64,000 nucleotides of DNA from Fibrobacter sp. (GTDB lineage: Bacteria > Fibrobacterota > Fibrobacteria > Fibrobacterales > Fibrobacteraceae): assembly GCA_024399015.1 (NCBI GenBank), contig JAKSIC010000005.1:62001-126000 (forward strand). Reading direction: 5' to 3'. The notes beneath the pieces were generated by a model, which worked only from the letters and a program-made list of their open reading frames with translations, did not search any database and was not told where the DNA came from. Below are positions 50,281-58,775 of the stretch, piece by piece; the first letter of the stretch is position 1; each line of letters opens with the position of its first letter. The position numbers and the translations under genes are program-made.

Positions 50281-52581
50281 TTACTTAACCGGACGAGCCT
50301 TATCAATACGTTCCTGCACGATAGCGTCGATGACGGCAGCCACAGTCAGGTTGAAGATGTCGTGGACAGAAGCTTCGGAATCGGTGAAGTGAATCGGCTT
50401 CTTCAAGCCCATCTGTACAGGACCGATGGATTCGCCAACGCCCATTTCCAGGAGCATTCTGTAGGTGGTGTTTGCAGAAGAGAGGCACGGGAAGATGAGT
50501 GTGTTCACGTCCTGGCCCTTGATGGTATTGAAGGGGAACTTCTTGTCGCGAAGGTCCTTGTTCAATGCCACGTTCACCTGCATTTCGCCATCAACAGCGT
50601 AGTCGGGATACTGTTCGTGAAGAATCTTCACTGCATCGCGGACGCTGCCGGCGGTACCCAGCTTGGAATTCTTGTCGGCGCCGAAGTTGCCGTAGCTAAG
50701 CATAGCCATCACCGGTTCGTGGGCGAAGAACTTCACGGCGTCGTGAGTGAGCTTTGCGATGTCAACGAGAGTTTCGGTATCCGGGTCGCGGTTCACCAAG
50801 GTATCTGCCAAGAAGAAGGTGCCCTTCTTGGTAGAGAGAATGTGGAGGGCGCCGAAGTGCTTGTAGTCTTCGCGGATGCCGATCATCTTCTTGGCGAGTC
50901 CGATATTGGTAGCAAAGCTGCTGTTGGAACCAGAAATCAAGGCATCGGCGTCGCCGGTCTTCACCATCATCATACCGAAGTGGTTGTGTTCCGGCATTTC
51001 GTAGGCGGCCTTTTCGAAGGTTTCGCCGTTACGACCGTTTTCAGCAGCATACATTTCAGCGTACTTCATGCGGCGCTGGTATTCTTCCGGAGAACGGGGG
51101 TTCACAATTTCGATACCGGAAACATCCAGCTTTTCGGTAGCGGCAAGTTCCTTGATGCGGTCCGGGTTGCCCAGGAGGATCGGGAATGCAATACCTTCGT
51201 CCTTAGCCTGGATGGCAGCCTTGATCATGTTCACGCTGAGGCCTTCGGTGAACACCACACGCTTCGGGTTGCTGCGAGCCATGTTTTCGTATTCACGGAT
51301 CAGCTTGTTGTCGTAGCCCATCATATCGCGGAGGCTATCTGCGTAAGCGTCCCAGTCCTTGATTTCCTTGCGGGCAACGCCACTTTCGATAGCAGCCTTG
51401 GCAACAGCGATAGAAACGTCGGTCAACAGGCGCGGATCCAGCGGCTTGGGGATGATGTACTTACGGCCGAAGCTGAAGCGTTCAGAGTTGTAGGCGATAT
51501 TCACCACATCGGGCACCGGCTTGCGGGCGAGGGCTGCAATAGCGCGAACTGCAGCATGCTTCATGTGTTCGTTAATAGCAGTAGCGCGAACGTCCAGGGC
51601 ACCGCGGAAAATGTAGGGGAAGCCGATCACGTTGTTCACCTGGTTAGGATAGTCGGAGCGGCCAGTTGCAAAGATAACGTCTTCACGTGCGGAAGTTGCA
51701 ACGTCGTAGGAAACTTCCGGAGTGGGGTTTGCCAAGGCGAACACGATGGGGTTCTTTGCCATGGACTGGATCATTTCCTTAGTAAGGATGTTGGGCTTGG
51801 AAAGGCCCAAGAACATGTCAGCACCCTTGATGGCTTCTTCCAGAGTCTTCACGTCGTCACGGTCGGTAGCGAAGAATTCCTTTTCCGGAGTGAGCTTGCC
51901 GCGGCCCTTGTAGATGACGCCCTTGGAGTCCAGCATCACCACGTTTTCCTTCTTGACACCCAGGGAGAGGTACAGCTTAGTGCAAGCCACGGCAGCAGCG
52001 CCGGCGCCGTTCACCACCAGCTTGATCTTGTCGATGTCCTTGCCGGCGATATCCAGAGCGTTGATCAAGGCAGCACTGGAAATAATTGCGGTACCGTGCT
52101 GGTCATCGTGCATCACGGGGATGTCCAGTTCCTTCTTCAGGGTTTCTTCGATTTCGAAGCATTCCGGAGCCTTGATGTCTTCCAGGTTGATGCCGCCGAA
52201 GGTCGGGGCGATGCCCTTCACGATTTCAATAAACTTCTTCGGATCCTTTTCGTTGACTTCGATATCGAAAACGTCCACACCTGCGTAAATCTTGAACAGA
52301 AGGCCCTTACCTTCCATCACAGGCTTGCCGCTGACAGCGCCAATGTCGCCAAGGCCCAGAACTGCGGTACCGTTGGAGATCACAGCAACCAGGTTGCCCT
52401 TGCCGGTGTAGTCGTAAGCGGCTTCCGGATTCTTTTCGATTTCCAGGCAGGGAACAGCAACGCCCGGGGTGTAAGCCAGGCCAAGGTCGGTCTGGGTGCT
52501 GTACGGCTTGGTGGGTACAACTTCAATCTTACCCGGCTTGCCGTTGGCGTGGTATGCGAGAGCCTTTTCTTCAAAAGTCAT
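50281..52581 (-). CDS. maeB: NADP-type malic enzyme with phosphotransacetylase domain
   Basis: The ATG at 52581 follows AAGGAGAAAATC. The product of 766 residues has a malic N-terminal domain ([12 protein letters not shown]; catalytic Lys in [22 protein letters not shown] metal site; MHDDQHGTA), an NAD(P)-binding domain ([12 protein letters not shown]) and a C-terminal phosphotransacetylase-like domain from about residue 430. It decarboxylates malate to pyruvate. The PTA part usually lacks catalysis and serves regulation. It fits a rumen organism that balances succinate and pyruvate flow. Confidence 0.95.
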   Translation of the reverse strand: MTFEEKALAYHANGKPGKIEVVPTKPYSTQTDLGLAYTPGVAVPCLEIEKNPEAAYDYTGKGNLVAVISNGTAVLGLGDIGAVSGKPVMEGKGLLFKIYAGVDVFDIEVNEKDPKKFIEIVKGIAPTFGGINLEDIKAPECFEIEETLKKELDIPVMHDDQHGTAIISSAALINALDIAGKDIDKIKLVVNGAGAAAVACTKLYLSLGVKKENVVMLDSKGVIYKGRGKLTPEKEFFATDRDDVKTLEEAIKGADMFLGLSKPNILTKEMIQSMAKNPIVFALANPTPEVSYDVATSAREDVIFATGRSDYPNQVNNVIGFPYIFRGALDVRATAINEHMKHAAVRAIAALARKPVPDVVNIAYNSERFSFGRKYIIPKPLDPRLLTDVSIAVAKAAIESGVARKEIKDWDAYADSLRDMMGYDNKLIREYENMARSNPKRVVFTEGLSVNMIKAAIQAKDEGIAFPILLGNPDRIKELAATEKLDVSGIEIVNPRSPEEYQRRMKYAEMYAAENGRNGETFEKAAYEMPEHNHFGMMMVKTGDADALISGSNSSFATNIGLAKKMIGIREDYKHFGALHILSTKKGTFFLADTLVNRDPDTETLVDIAKLTHDAVKFFAHEPVMAMLSYGNFGADKNSKLGTAGSVRDAVKILHEQYPDYAVDGEMQVNVALNKDLRDKKFPFNTIKGQDVNTLIFPCLSSANTTYRMLLEMGVGESIGPVQMGLKKPIHFTDSEASVHDIFNLTVAAVIDAIVQERIDKARPVK

Positions 52582-52690
52582 GATTTTCTCCTTGTGTGTT
52601 TCCGTTGCGGGCAAATTCAGCAAACCCGCCTAGGGAACGTTTTTTCGCGCCCAAAGATAGTAATTTATGCAGGTAATGTAAAGATTTTAA

Positions 52691-52715
52691 AAAACCGACA
52701 GTTAGCCATCGGTTT
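52691..52715 (-). terminator. Orphan terminator of the sorting-domain remnant
   Basis: AAACCGA/TCGGTTT arms with a 10-base loop are followed on the minus strand by TTTAAAA. No intact gene ends at it, so it probably belonged to the lost gene. Confidence 0.65.
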
Positions 52716-52760
52716 CCTCAATAATCAACATTGCATTCAGATTTTCTACTGTTCAACCCA

Positions 52761-52836
52761 TCAGTTCAGCGTCATCTTACGAACAAGTGAACTGCCATCG
52801 GCAAATCCAGCACGAACAACATAAATACCCTTGGTC
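52761..52836 (-). pseudogene. Remnant of a secreted protein: C-terminal sorting-domain tail
   Basis: The minus-strand frame reads TKGIYVVRAGFADGSSLVRK MTLN then stop. This matches the last ~25 residues of type IX-like sorting domains (G-I/V-Y-x-V/A-x-A/S-G ... V). Nothing upstream belongs to it: the frame runs straight into the ilvE terminator. It looks like the 3' scar of a deleted gene. Confidence 0.5.
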
Positions 52837-52841
52837 CGGAA

Positions 52842-52872
52842 AAAAAAGCCCGCGACATTCATCGCGAGCTCT
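52842..52872 (-). terminator. Intrinsic terminator after ilvE
   Basis: On the minus strand AGCTCGCGA/TCGCGGGCT (one G-U pair) with a 6-base loop is followed by eight T residues. Confidence 0.85.
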
Positions 52873-52884
52873 CTTTCAAAAGAA

Positions 52885-53919
52885 TTACAGGTCAACCACT
52901 TCAGTCCAGCCGAACGGGTCTTCAGCTTCGCCGAACTGGATAGCGGTGTACTTGGTGAAGAGTTCGGTGCAGACAGGGCCCGGATTCTTGCCATCGCCGT
53001 AGGTGAATTCCTTGCCGGCAACGGGGTCCACGATCTTCTTGATCGGGGTGATCACAGCTGCGGTACCGCATTCTGCAGTTTCAGAGAATTCAGCCAGTTC
53101 TTCGAAAGCCACCGGACGCTTTTCAACAGTGTAGCCCAGGTATTCGGCCAGCTGCTGCAAGCTCTTGTTGGTGATAGACGGCAAGATGGATTCGGACTTC
53201 GGGGTAATGTAGGACTTGCCCTTGATACCGAAGAAGTTTGCCGGACCGCATTCGTCGATGTACTTCTTTTCCTTGGCATCCAGATAGATGGTGCTGGAGT
53301 AGCCCAGCTTCTTGGCTTCGGCAAGAGACTGGAGGGATGCAGCATAGTTACCGCCAACCTTCACAGTACCGGTACCCTGAGGAGCGGCGCGGTCGTAGTT
53401 ACGGCTGATCATCATGTCAACGGGCTTGAAGCCGTCCTTGAAGTAGGGGCCAACCGGGCAGACGAACATCATGAACAGGTATTCGTCAGAAGGCTTCACG
53501 CCAACTTCTGCGCCAGTACCGATGAGGAGCGGGCGGATGTAAAGGGTTGCGCCATGGCCATAAGGCGGAACGAAGCGAGCGTTCAGCTTGGTCACCAGGT
53601 GAGCCATTTCGCGGAAGAGTTCAATGGGCGGAACAGCCATGAGGACGCGGTTTGCAGTGCTCTGCATGCGCTTTGCGTTTTCGTCCACGCGGAACAGACG
53701 GACCTTGCCATCCTTGCCGGTGTAAGCCTTCAGGCCTTCGAAACCTTCCTGACCGTAGTGGAGGCAGGTAGCGGCCATGTGAATGCTGATGTTCTTGTCG
53801 GAGGAGACTTCAATCTTGCCCCACTGACCATTGCGGTAGTAGCAACGAACGTTGTAATCGGTATCAGAGTAGCCGAAAGGAAGAGTCTTCCAATCCACGT
53901 TATTCAAATCAATCTGCAT
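52885..53919 (-). CDS. ilvE: Branched-chain amino acid aminotransferase
   Basis: The 344-residue fold-type IV PLP enzyme has the catalytic Lys in GTVKVGGNYAASL, the family signature around YIDECGPANFFGIKGKSYITPK and the substrate-loop region LYIRPLLIGTGAEVGV. It interconverts Leu, Ile and Val with their keto acids. The length suits the eukaryote-like BCAT II subgroup (about 340-360). It has its own terminator. Confidence 0.95.
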   Translation of the reverse strand: MQIDLNNVDWKTLPFGYSDTDYNVRCYYRNGQWGKIEVSSDKNISIHMAATCLHYGQEGFEGLKAYTGKDGKVRLFRVDENAKRMQSTANRVLMAVPPIELFREMAHLVTKLNARFVPPYGHGATLYIRPLLIGTGAEVGVKPSDEYLFMMFVCPVGPYFKDGFKPVDMMISRNYDRAAPQGTGTVKVGGNYAASLQSLAEAKKLGYSSTIYLDAKEKKYIDECGPANFFGIKGKSYITPKSESILPSITNKSLQQLAEYLGYTVEKRPVAFEELAEFSETAECGTAAVITPIKKIVDPVAGKEFTYGDGKNPGPVCTELFTKYTAIQFGEAEDPFGWTEVVDL

Positions 53920-54046
53920 ATTGCGACCTTTTATAAGGCGTCACAAGGCGCCAGAGTTAAAAATTTCTGCTAGAAAGATATAAAAGTATGGAGAAAAAGA
54001 GCCCGAGTTTTGAAAAAAGTGGGACGAAAAGCAGCCTTCTTGATGT

Positions 54047-54066
54047 TTTAGCATAATTATGCTAAA
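54047..54066. promoter_or_regulatory. Palindromic operator of the toxin-antitoxin pair
   Basis: A perfect 20-bp palindrome, TTTAGCATAATTATGCTAAA, lies 29 bases before the antitoxin start and overlaps an AT-rich -10-like stretch. This suits autorepression by the antitoxin or the complex. Confidence 0.75.
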
Positions 54067-54095
54067 TTAAGTACATCCATTCAAAGGAGGCCCTC

Positions 54096-54356
54096 ATGAA
54101 AAACATTCGCCCTGTTTCCGATTTGCGTAACAATTTCGCCGAAATTTCGCGTCAAGTTCACGAATCAGACGAACCCGTGATCCTTACAAAAAATGGCTAC
54201 GGCGACATGGTCGTGCTCAGCATGGAGGCCTTTGAAAACCTGGCTTTCCAGTGCGAAATTTTGAATAAACTACAGGAAGCAGAACGGGAGGCGGAAATAA
54301 CCAAGAAGCGCTACTCCACAAAAAGCGTCCTTAACGAAATCAAGGCCATGTTCTAG
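54096..54356 (+). CDS. Phd/YefM-family antitoxin
   Basis: The 86-residue protein opens with the Phd/YefM DNA-binding pattern (RPVSDLRNNFAEISRQVHESDEPVILTKNGYGDMVVLSMEAF split across residues 5-46). The C-terminal half is charged and probably disordered until it binds the toxin. AAAGGAGG precedes the ATG by 5 bases. It lies 7 bp before the toxin gene. Confidence 0.92.
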   Translation: MKNIRPVSDLRNNFAEISRQVHESDEPVILTKNGYGDMVVLSMEAFENLAFQCEILNKLQEAEREAEITKKRYSTKSVLNEIKAMF

Positions 54357-54363
54357 GAATACC

Positions 54364-54699
54364 ATGTACTCCATTGAATACTTACCCCTGGCCCTAAACG
54401 ACCTGAAGGAAATCGCAAGGTACATCGCAGAAGTTTTCGGCAGTCCGCAAACGGCAATAAAGGTCGTTACGGAAACAACCGACAACCTGGAAAAAGTTCG
54501 AGAATTTCCATATTCTGCAACATTGTTTACACCGTTAAAACCACTTACTCACGAATATCGTCAATTGGTGGTAAGCAGCTATTCCGTCTTTTACTGGGTT
54601 ACTGACGCGACCCAGACAATCACAGTCGCACGAGCCCTTCACAACAGAAGAGATTCAAGCGATCACCTAAGCGACAACAAGGCAAAGGAATACCGTTAG
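54364..54699 (+). CDS. ParE/RelE-family toxin
   Basis: The 111-residue protein has the ParE/RelE fold pattern: YSIEYLPLALNDLKEIARYIAE at the start, then LREFP-type and YRQLVVSSYSVFYWV and a closing TITVARALHNRRD strand. ParE members poison gyrase; RelE members cut mRNA on the ribosome. The YIAEVFGSPQTA helix favours ParE. A hydrophilic tail of about 18 residues after HNRRD is longer than usual. Confidence 0.9.
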   Translation: MYSIEYLPLALNDLKEIARYIAEVFGSPQTAIKVVTETTDNLEKVREFPYSATLFTPLKPLTHEYRQLVVSSYSVFYWVTDATQTITVARALHNRRDSSDHLSDNKAKEYR

Positions 54700-54724
54700 A
54701 AAACGAAAGTTGTTCAATCAACCA

Positions 54725-54756
54725 AAAAACTCCGGTTCAAAGCCCGGAGTTTTTGT
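54725..54756. terminator. Bidirectional terminator between toxin and FISUMP genes
   Basis: The perfect 11-bp stem AAAAACTCCGG/CCGGAGTTTTT (54725-54735, 54744-54754) has an 8-base loop and serves both convergent genes. Confidence 0.92.
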
Positions 54757-54777
54757 ATAACGCCATTGAAAGCAGGG

Positions 54778-55527
54778 TTAGTTGTCCTTGAGACAACGAA
54801 CAGATATCAAGCTATTCTTGCTATCGCTGCTCAAATCCGCGTCCTCTTTGTAGTAGAACAAGGACATGGCATAAGCGCCGCCGATATCTTTCTCTGTACT
54901 AGACCAAAAATGAGCATTATAGCCCATAGCATAGAAACCTGGTTCCATGTAGTTACTGTAGAAGCCGGCAGGCAATGCAGTAAATCCATAGGAATTTGTG
55001 CCGTTTTTGCGCCATCCCCTGGCGGCCTTCAAGTTTGTACAGGCAGTACTCCCCCCCCCAACAGCATCAAACAGAGTTTGCCATTCTTTTTCACTAGGCA
55101 AATGCCAGCCTTCGGGACATACACCACGTACCGGTTCACTAGCACTGCATTCTGCTTCGTGGCCGCAATCCTTCCCTCCCTCACTGAATACAGCGGCAGA
55201 ATCCATGGCTGCAGACCAGGTGTACAGGCGACCATTCAGCTTACAATTTTCAGGATTATTGTCATAACACCAAGACTTGGCAGTTCCATTGTTGTAATCA
55301 TATTTCAAGTTCTCGGCCATCCATTCCTGTTCACCAATTTTCACGGATTTGTAAACCAGACCATCACGTTCATCCGTTATTTCACCATAGCTGATATTCG
55401 GATTCATATAATCCCGAGCTTCTTTCTTTACACTGGAGCTTGATGCACCGCAGGCAACAAGCATGGACACTGCCATGGACACCACGGCAAAATTCTTTAC
55501 GACTTTCGGGAAAAGCGCATTTTTCAT
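54778..55527 (-). CDS. FISUMP-domain lipoprotein
   Basis: The ATG at 55527 follows TTAGGAGAATAT. A lipoprotein signal ends in the lipobox LVAC-G (about residue 26). A Ser-rich tether leads to the Fibrobacter succinogenes major paralogous domain (TIGR02145): DGLVYKSVKIGEQEWMAENL, YTWSAAM, GVCPEGWHLPSEKEW, GFTALPAGF, FWSSTE and the closing ISVRCLKDN. Function is unknown; it is a surface or periplasmic lipoprotein. Paired cysteines may form disulfides. This domain is the strongest taxonomic marker in the window. Confidence 0.95.
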   Translation of the reverse strand: MKNALFPKVVKNFAVVSMAVSMLVACGASSSSVKKEARDYMNPNISYGEITDERDGLVYKSVKIGEQEWMAENLKYDYNNGTAKSWCYDNNPENCKLNGRLYTWSAAMDSAAVFSEGGKDCGHEAECSASEPVRGVCPEGWHLPSEKEWQTLFDAVGGGSTACTNLKAARGWRKNGTNSYGFTALPAGFYSNYMEPGFYAMGYNAHFWSSTEKDIGGAYAMSLFYYKEDADLSSDSKNSLISVRCLKDN

Positions 55528-55949
55528 ATATTCTCCTAATTTATTTCCAACCTTCACAAAAATATAGTAAGAAAGGGAACTCTAAAAATTAAAACACTAT
55601 CCGTACGGTTGCAGATTTTTAACCGTGGACGCCTACATAAACGCGGTTCCTTTTTACAAAAAAAACGGATTTTGCATGCTAGGGTCAGGAAGAGACGACA
55701 ATCCCTATACTCGTCTAATGTTCTACGATCTAAATGAAATTGTGGCGTAGCTTACCCCGCCCTAAAATCACATTTTTCTTACAATCAAATATTGTAATAC
55801 AAATTGTGAAAGAACCGCACATTTTTTGCTCGTTCTGGGGACATTTTCTGGGCTTTTAGGGTTTACGAAACCGGCCCGTACCTTGCGAGTGGGGTCAAAA
55901 AAAACTAAATTGCCCCCGGTTAAACTAATTTTTCAACAGGAAACGAAAA
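55528..55949. other. 422-bp intergenic region with a gene remnant
   Basis: It holds a GNAT C-terminal remnant (55595-55750) and a small palindrome TTGTAATACAA (55792-55802), possibly a regulator site of the aminotransferase gene. Nothing else coding is seen. Confidence 0.6.
55595..55750 (+). pseudogene. Remnant of a GNAT N-acetyltransferase (C-terminal third)
   Basis: The frame reads YGCRFLTVDAYINAVPFYKK, then NGF and later TRLMFYDL before TAG 55750. This is the typical GNAT motif B segment (DAY-x-x-A-x-PFY-x-KNGF) plus the closing TRLM-FDL strand. An in-frame stop lies just upstream (55583-55585) and the N-terminal acetyl-CoA-binding part is missing, so the gene is dead. There is no start codon with a ribosome-binding site. 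Confidence 0.65.
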
Positions 55950-57245
55950 ATGAACTACAATCCTCTCGCAGTTGCCTTGAACGCCGAACTTTCCGCAAAC
56001 GGCTGCAAGGTCCTCGATATGCTCTCTGAACAGGGCAAGGCCATTTTCTTCCCCCGCAAGGGTATTCTTGGCCAGGGTGCCGAAGCCAAGGGCTCCGACA
56101 TCAACGCTACCATCGGTACCGCTCTCGAAGACGACGGTTCTCCGCTGGTTCTGGATTGCGTTCTCAAGTCCCTGAACCTCCCCAAGAACTCCTTCCTCTA
56201 CGCTCCCAGCTTCGGTAATCCGGACCTGCGTAAGGCATGGAAGGAACAGGTCATCAAGAAGAACCCCACCCTCGCTTCCAAGCAGTTCAGCAACCCGGTG
56301 GTCACCTGTGCTCTGACCCACGCTATCAGCTGCGCCGGCTACATGTTCCTGGACGCTGGTGACGAAGTCATCATTCCGGACCTGTACTGGGACAACTACG
56401 AACTGGTTTTTGAAAACGCCCGCGGCGCAAAGATCAAGACTTTCAACACCTTCAAGAACGGTGGTTTCGACACCGAAGCTCTCAAGGCTGCCCTCGCTGC
56501 AGGCAAGAGCGACAAGAAGGTCGTGCTCCTGAACTTCCCCAACAACCCCACCGGCTATACCGCTACCGAAACCGAAGCTGTTGAAATCGCAAAGATCCTT
56601 ACCGAATGCGCAGCTGCCGGCAACAAGGTCGTGGCCCTCATGGACGACGCTTACTTCGGCCTGGTTTACGAAGATGGTGTAACCCGCGAATCCCTCTTTA
56701 CAAAAATTGTCGACGCACACGAAAACCTGCTGGCCGTAAAGCTGGACGGTCCCACCAAGGAAGACTACGTCTGGGGCTTCCGCGTCGGTTTCATGAGCTT
56801 TGGCTTCAAGGGTGCAACTGACGCCCAGCTGAAGGCTCTGGAAGACAAGGCCGCCGGTACCGTCCGTGGCAACATCTCTAACGGCCCGTCCATTTCCCAG
56901 AAGATTCTTCTCGCCGCCTACCAGTCTGCCGAATACGCCGACCAGAAGGCTGAAAAGTACGCTACCCTCAAGAAGCGCTACGACATCATCAAGGAAGTCC
57001 TCGCTTCCCATCCGGAATACGTAGAAGCCTTCGACGCAATGCCGTTCAACAGCGGTTACTTCATGTGCGTCAAGCCGAAGGGCGTCGATGCAGAAGAACT
57101 CCGCCAGAAGCTCATCAAGGATTACAGCACCGGCACCATCATGCTGTCCGGCCTTATCCGCCTGGCATTCTCTGCCGTTCCGACTGAAAAGCTCGGCAAG
57201 CTCTTCGACAACATCTACAAGGCTGTGAAGGACCTGCAGAAATAG
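55950..57245 (+). CDS. PLP-dependent class I/II aminotransferase
   Basis: The 431-residue enzyme has the fold-type I pattern: YAPSFGNPDLRKAW near 70, NFPNNPTGYTATETE near 195, a DDAYFGLVYEDG segment holding the cofactor-binding Asp/Tyr, a probable Schiff-base Lys in VKLDGPTKEDYVWG and the Arg-containing RVGFMSFG. The substrate cannot be fixed; amino acids with aromatic or aliphatic side chains are likely. AACAGGAAACGAAAA precedes the ATG. A heptamer array starts immediately after its stop codon. Confidence 0.9.
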   Translation: MNYNPLAVALNAELSANGCKVLDMLSEQGKAIFFPRKGILGQGAEAKGSDINATIGTALEDDGSPLVLDCVLKSLNLPKNSFLYAPSFGNPDLRKAWKEQVIKKNPTLASKQFSNPVVTCALTHAISCAGYMFLDAGDEVIIPDLYWDNYELVFENARGAKIKTFNTFKNGGFDTEALKAALAAGKSDKKVVLLNFPNNPTGYTATETEAVEIAKILTECAAAGNKVVALMDDAYFGLVYEDGVTRESLFTKIVDAHENLLAVKLDGPTKEDYVWGFRVGFMSFGFKGATDAQLKALEDKAAGTVRGNISNGPSISQKILLAAYQSAEYADQKAEKYATLKKRYDIIKEVLASHPEYVEAFDAMPFNSGYFMCVKPKGVDAEELRQKLIKDYSTGTIMLSGLIRLAFSAVPTEKLGKLFDNIYKAVKDLQK

Positions 57246-57273
57246 GCTCGAGGCTCGAGGTTCGAGGCGCGAG
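57246..57273. repeat. Four-unit heptamer array after the aminotransferase gene
   Basis: GCTCGAG, GCTCGAG, GTTCGAG and GCGCGAG follow one another with a 7-base period, beginning on the base after the stop codon. Confidence 0.85.
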
Positions 57274-57275
57274 AA

Positions 57276-57305
57276 TTGTGCTAAAATTTTACTTCTTAGT
57301 ATAAT
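57276..57305 (+). promoter_or_regulatory. Predicted gltA promoter
   Basis: TTGTGC (57276-57281), an 18-bp spacer and a perfect TATAAT (57300-57305) lie right after the heptamer array. The predicted leader is about 90 bases and ends in a second array. Confidence 0.7.
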
Positions 57306-57358
57306 GGCATAAGTTTTGCTTAATAAATTTGAGCAAGAAATCAAACAACGGTTTCAAT

Positions 57359-57400
57359 CCTGGGACCTGGAACCTGGGACCTGAAGCCTGAAACTGGAGG
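57359..57400 (+). repeat. Heptamer array forming the gltA leader end
   Basis: CCTGGGA, CCTGGAA, CCTGGGA, CCTGAAG, CCTGAAA and the degenerate CTGGAGG follow with period 7. The last unit contains the GGAGG ribosome-binding site, 4 bases before ATG 57405. Confidence 0.85.
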
Positions 57401-57404
57401 ATCA

Positions 57405-58694
57405 ATGTCCGATAACGCAATACTGAACTACGGCGGAAAGAGTTTCGAGCTCCCCGTCTGTGAAGGTACTGAGAACGAACACGGCCTCGACATTTCCAAG
57501 CTCCGCAAGGAATCTGGACTTGTTACGCTGGATTACGGCTACCTGAACACCGGTAGCACCAAGAGCTCCATCACCTACGTGAATGGTGAACAGGGCATCT
57601 TGCGCTATCGCGGTTACGCCATCGAAGACCTGGCCGAAAAGGCCACCTTCCCCGAAACCGCATGGCTCCTGATTTATGGTGAACTGCCGAACCAGCAGCA
57701 ACTGACTCACTTCCGCACGTTGCTTACCGAAAACGCACTCCTCCACGAGAACCTGCTCCACTTCTTCCGTCAGATGCCGCCCAATGCTCATCCGATGGGT
57801 ATTTTGAGTTCCATCGTGAACGCCGTGGGCTTGTTCACCCCTCGTTTCTACGACGACGAAAACATCGCCAGCGCCTTTGAACTGACCACTGCAGGTTTGA
57901 TTTCCAAGATTCGTACCATCGCAGCATTCGCTTACAAGGCAAGCATCGGTGAACCGTTTGTGTATCCGGAAGCAGAACGCAGCTACTGCAGTAACTTCCT
58001 GAACATGATGTTCAGCAGTAAGGCCCGTCCTTACCACCCCGATCCGATTATGGAAAAGGCCCTGAACACTTTGCTCATCGTTCACGCCGACCACGAACAG
58101 AACTGCTCCACTTCTACCGTGCGTATGGTGGGCAGCTCCCAGGCAAACCTTTACGCATCAATCTGCGCAGGCATTTGCGCCCTGTGGGGCCCGCTCCATG
58201 GTGGTGCAAACCAGGCTGTGCTGGAAACCCTGCTCCGCATCCAGCAGAGCGGCATGACCATCGATCAGGTCATGGCAAAGGCAAAGGACAAGAACGACCC
58301 GTTCCGTCTCTCTGGTTTCGGTCATCGCGTCTACAAGAGCTACGACCCCCGCGCCAAGGTGCTGAAAAAGCTCATGTACCAGGTCTTCGAACGCGAACAC
58401 GTTCACGACCCGCTGTTGGACATCGCTCTTAAGCTGGAAGAAGCCGCCCTGAAGGACGAATACTTCATCGAACGTAAGCTCTACCCCAACGTGGACTTCT
58501 ACTCTGGCATCCTCTACCGCGCCATGGGCATTCCCACCGAAATGCTTACCGTGATGTTCGCTATCGGCCGTCTGCCGGGCTGGATTGCACACTGGAAGGA
58601 AATGCACGACGATCCCAACTCCAAGATCAACCGTCCTCGCCAGATCTACACCGGCGAAAACCTCAGACCCTGGGTGGATAGGGATAAGAGATAA
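57405..58694 (+). CDS. gltA: Citrate synthase
   Basis: The 429-residue enzyme condenses oxaloacetate and acetyl-CoA. Catalytic segments are visible: the substrate His in HADHEQNCSTSTVRMVGSS, LWGPLHGGANQAVLE with the second His, GFGHRVYKSYDPRAK with the third His and Arg, and the closing Asp region VDFYSGILYRAMG. Its length matches the hexameric type II enzymes of Gram-negative bacteria. Expression probably runs from the promoter at 57276. A terminator follows at 58700. Confidence 0.97.
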   Translation: MSDNAILNYGGKSFELPVCEGTENEHGLDISKLRKESGLVTLDYGYLNTGSTKSSITYVNGEQGILRYRGYAIEDLAEKATFPETAWLLIYGELPNQQQLTHFRTLLTENALLHENLLHFFRQMPPNAHPMGILSSIVNAVGLFTPRFYDDENIASAFELTTAGLISKIRTIAAFAYKASIGEPFVYPEAERSYCSNFLNMMFSSKARPYHPDPIMEKALNTLLIVHADHEQNCSTSTVRMVGSSQANLYASICAGICALWGPLHGGANQAVLETLLRIQQSGMTIDQVMAKAKDKNDPFRLSGFGHRVYKSYDPRAKVLKKLMYQVFEREHVHDPLLDIALKLEEAALKDEYFIERKLYPNVDFYSGILYRAMGIPTEMLTVMFAIGRLPGWIAHWKEMHDDPNSKINRPRQIYTGENLRPWVDRDKR

Positions 58695-58699
58695 CATTG

Positions 58700-58730
58700 A
58701 AAAAGCCCCGCGATTGCGGGGCTTTTTCTT
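58700..58730. terminator. Bidirectional terminator after gltA
   Basis: The perfect 12-bp stem AAAAAGCCCCGC/GCGGGGCTTTTT with a GATT loop is followed by CTTTTTG. It also suits the convergent EAL gene. Confidence 0.93.
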
Positions 58731-58775
58731 TTTGAAATTTTGAGCGGTTAACTGCGCGGAACCTCGCTCCAACTT

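Larger units (their letters stand above)
52582..52884. other. 303-bp gap between maeB and ilvE
   Basis: It holds, from right to left on the minus strand, the ilvE terminator (52842-52872), a sorting-domain remnant (52761-52836), a second terminator (52691-52715) and the maeB leader. No intact gene is seen. Confidence 0.7.

Noticed and set aside
50224-52824. 866-codon plus-strand frame opposite maeB
   Set aside because: It is a shadow of the malic enzyme codon pattern; it has no domain and no ribosome-binding site.
57246-57400. Heptamer arrays as a CRISPR array
   Set aside because: Units are 7 bases and contiguous, with no unique spacers and no cas genes in the window.
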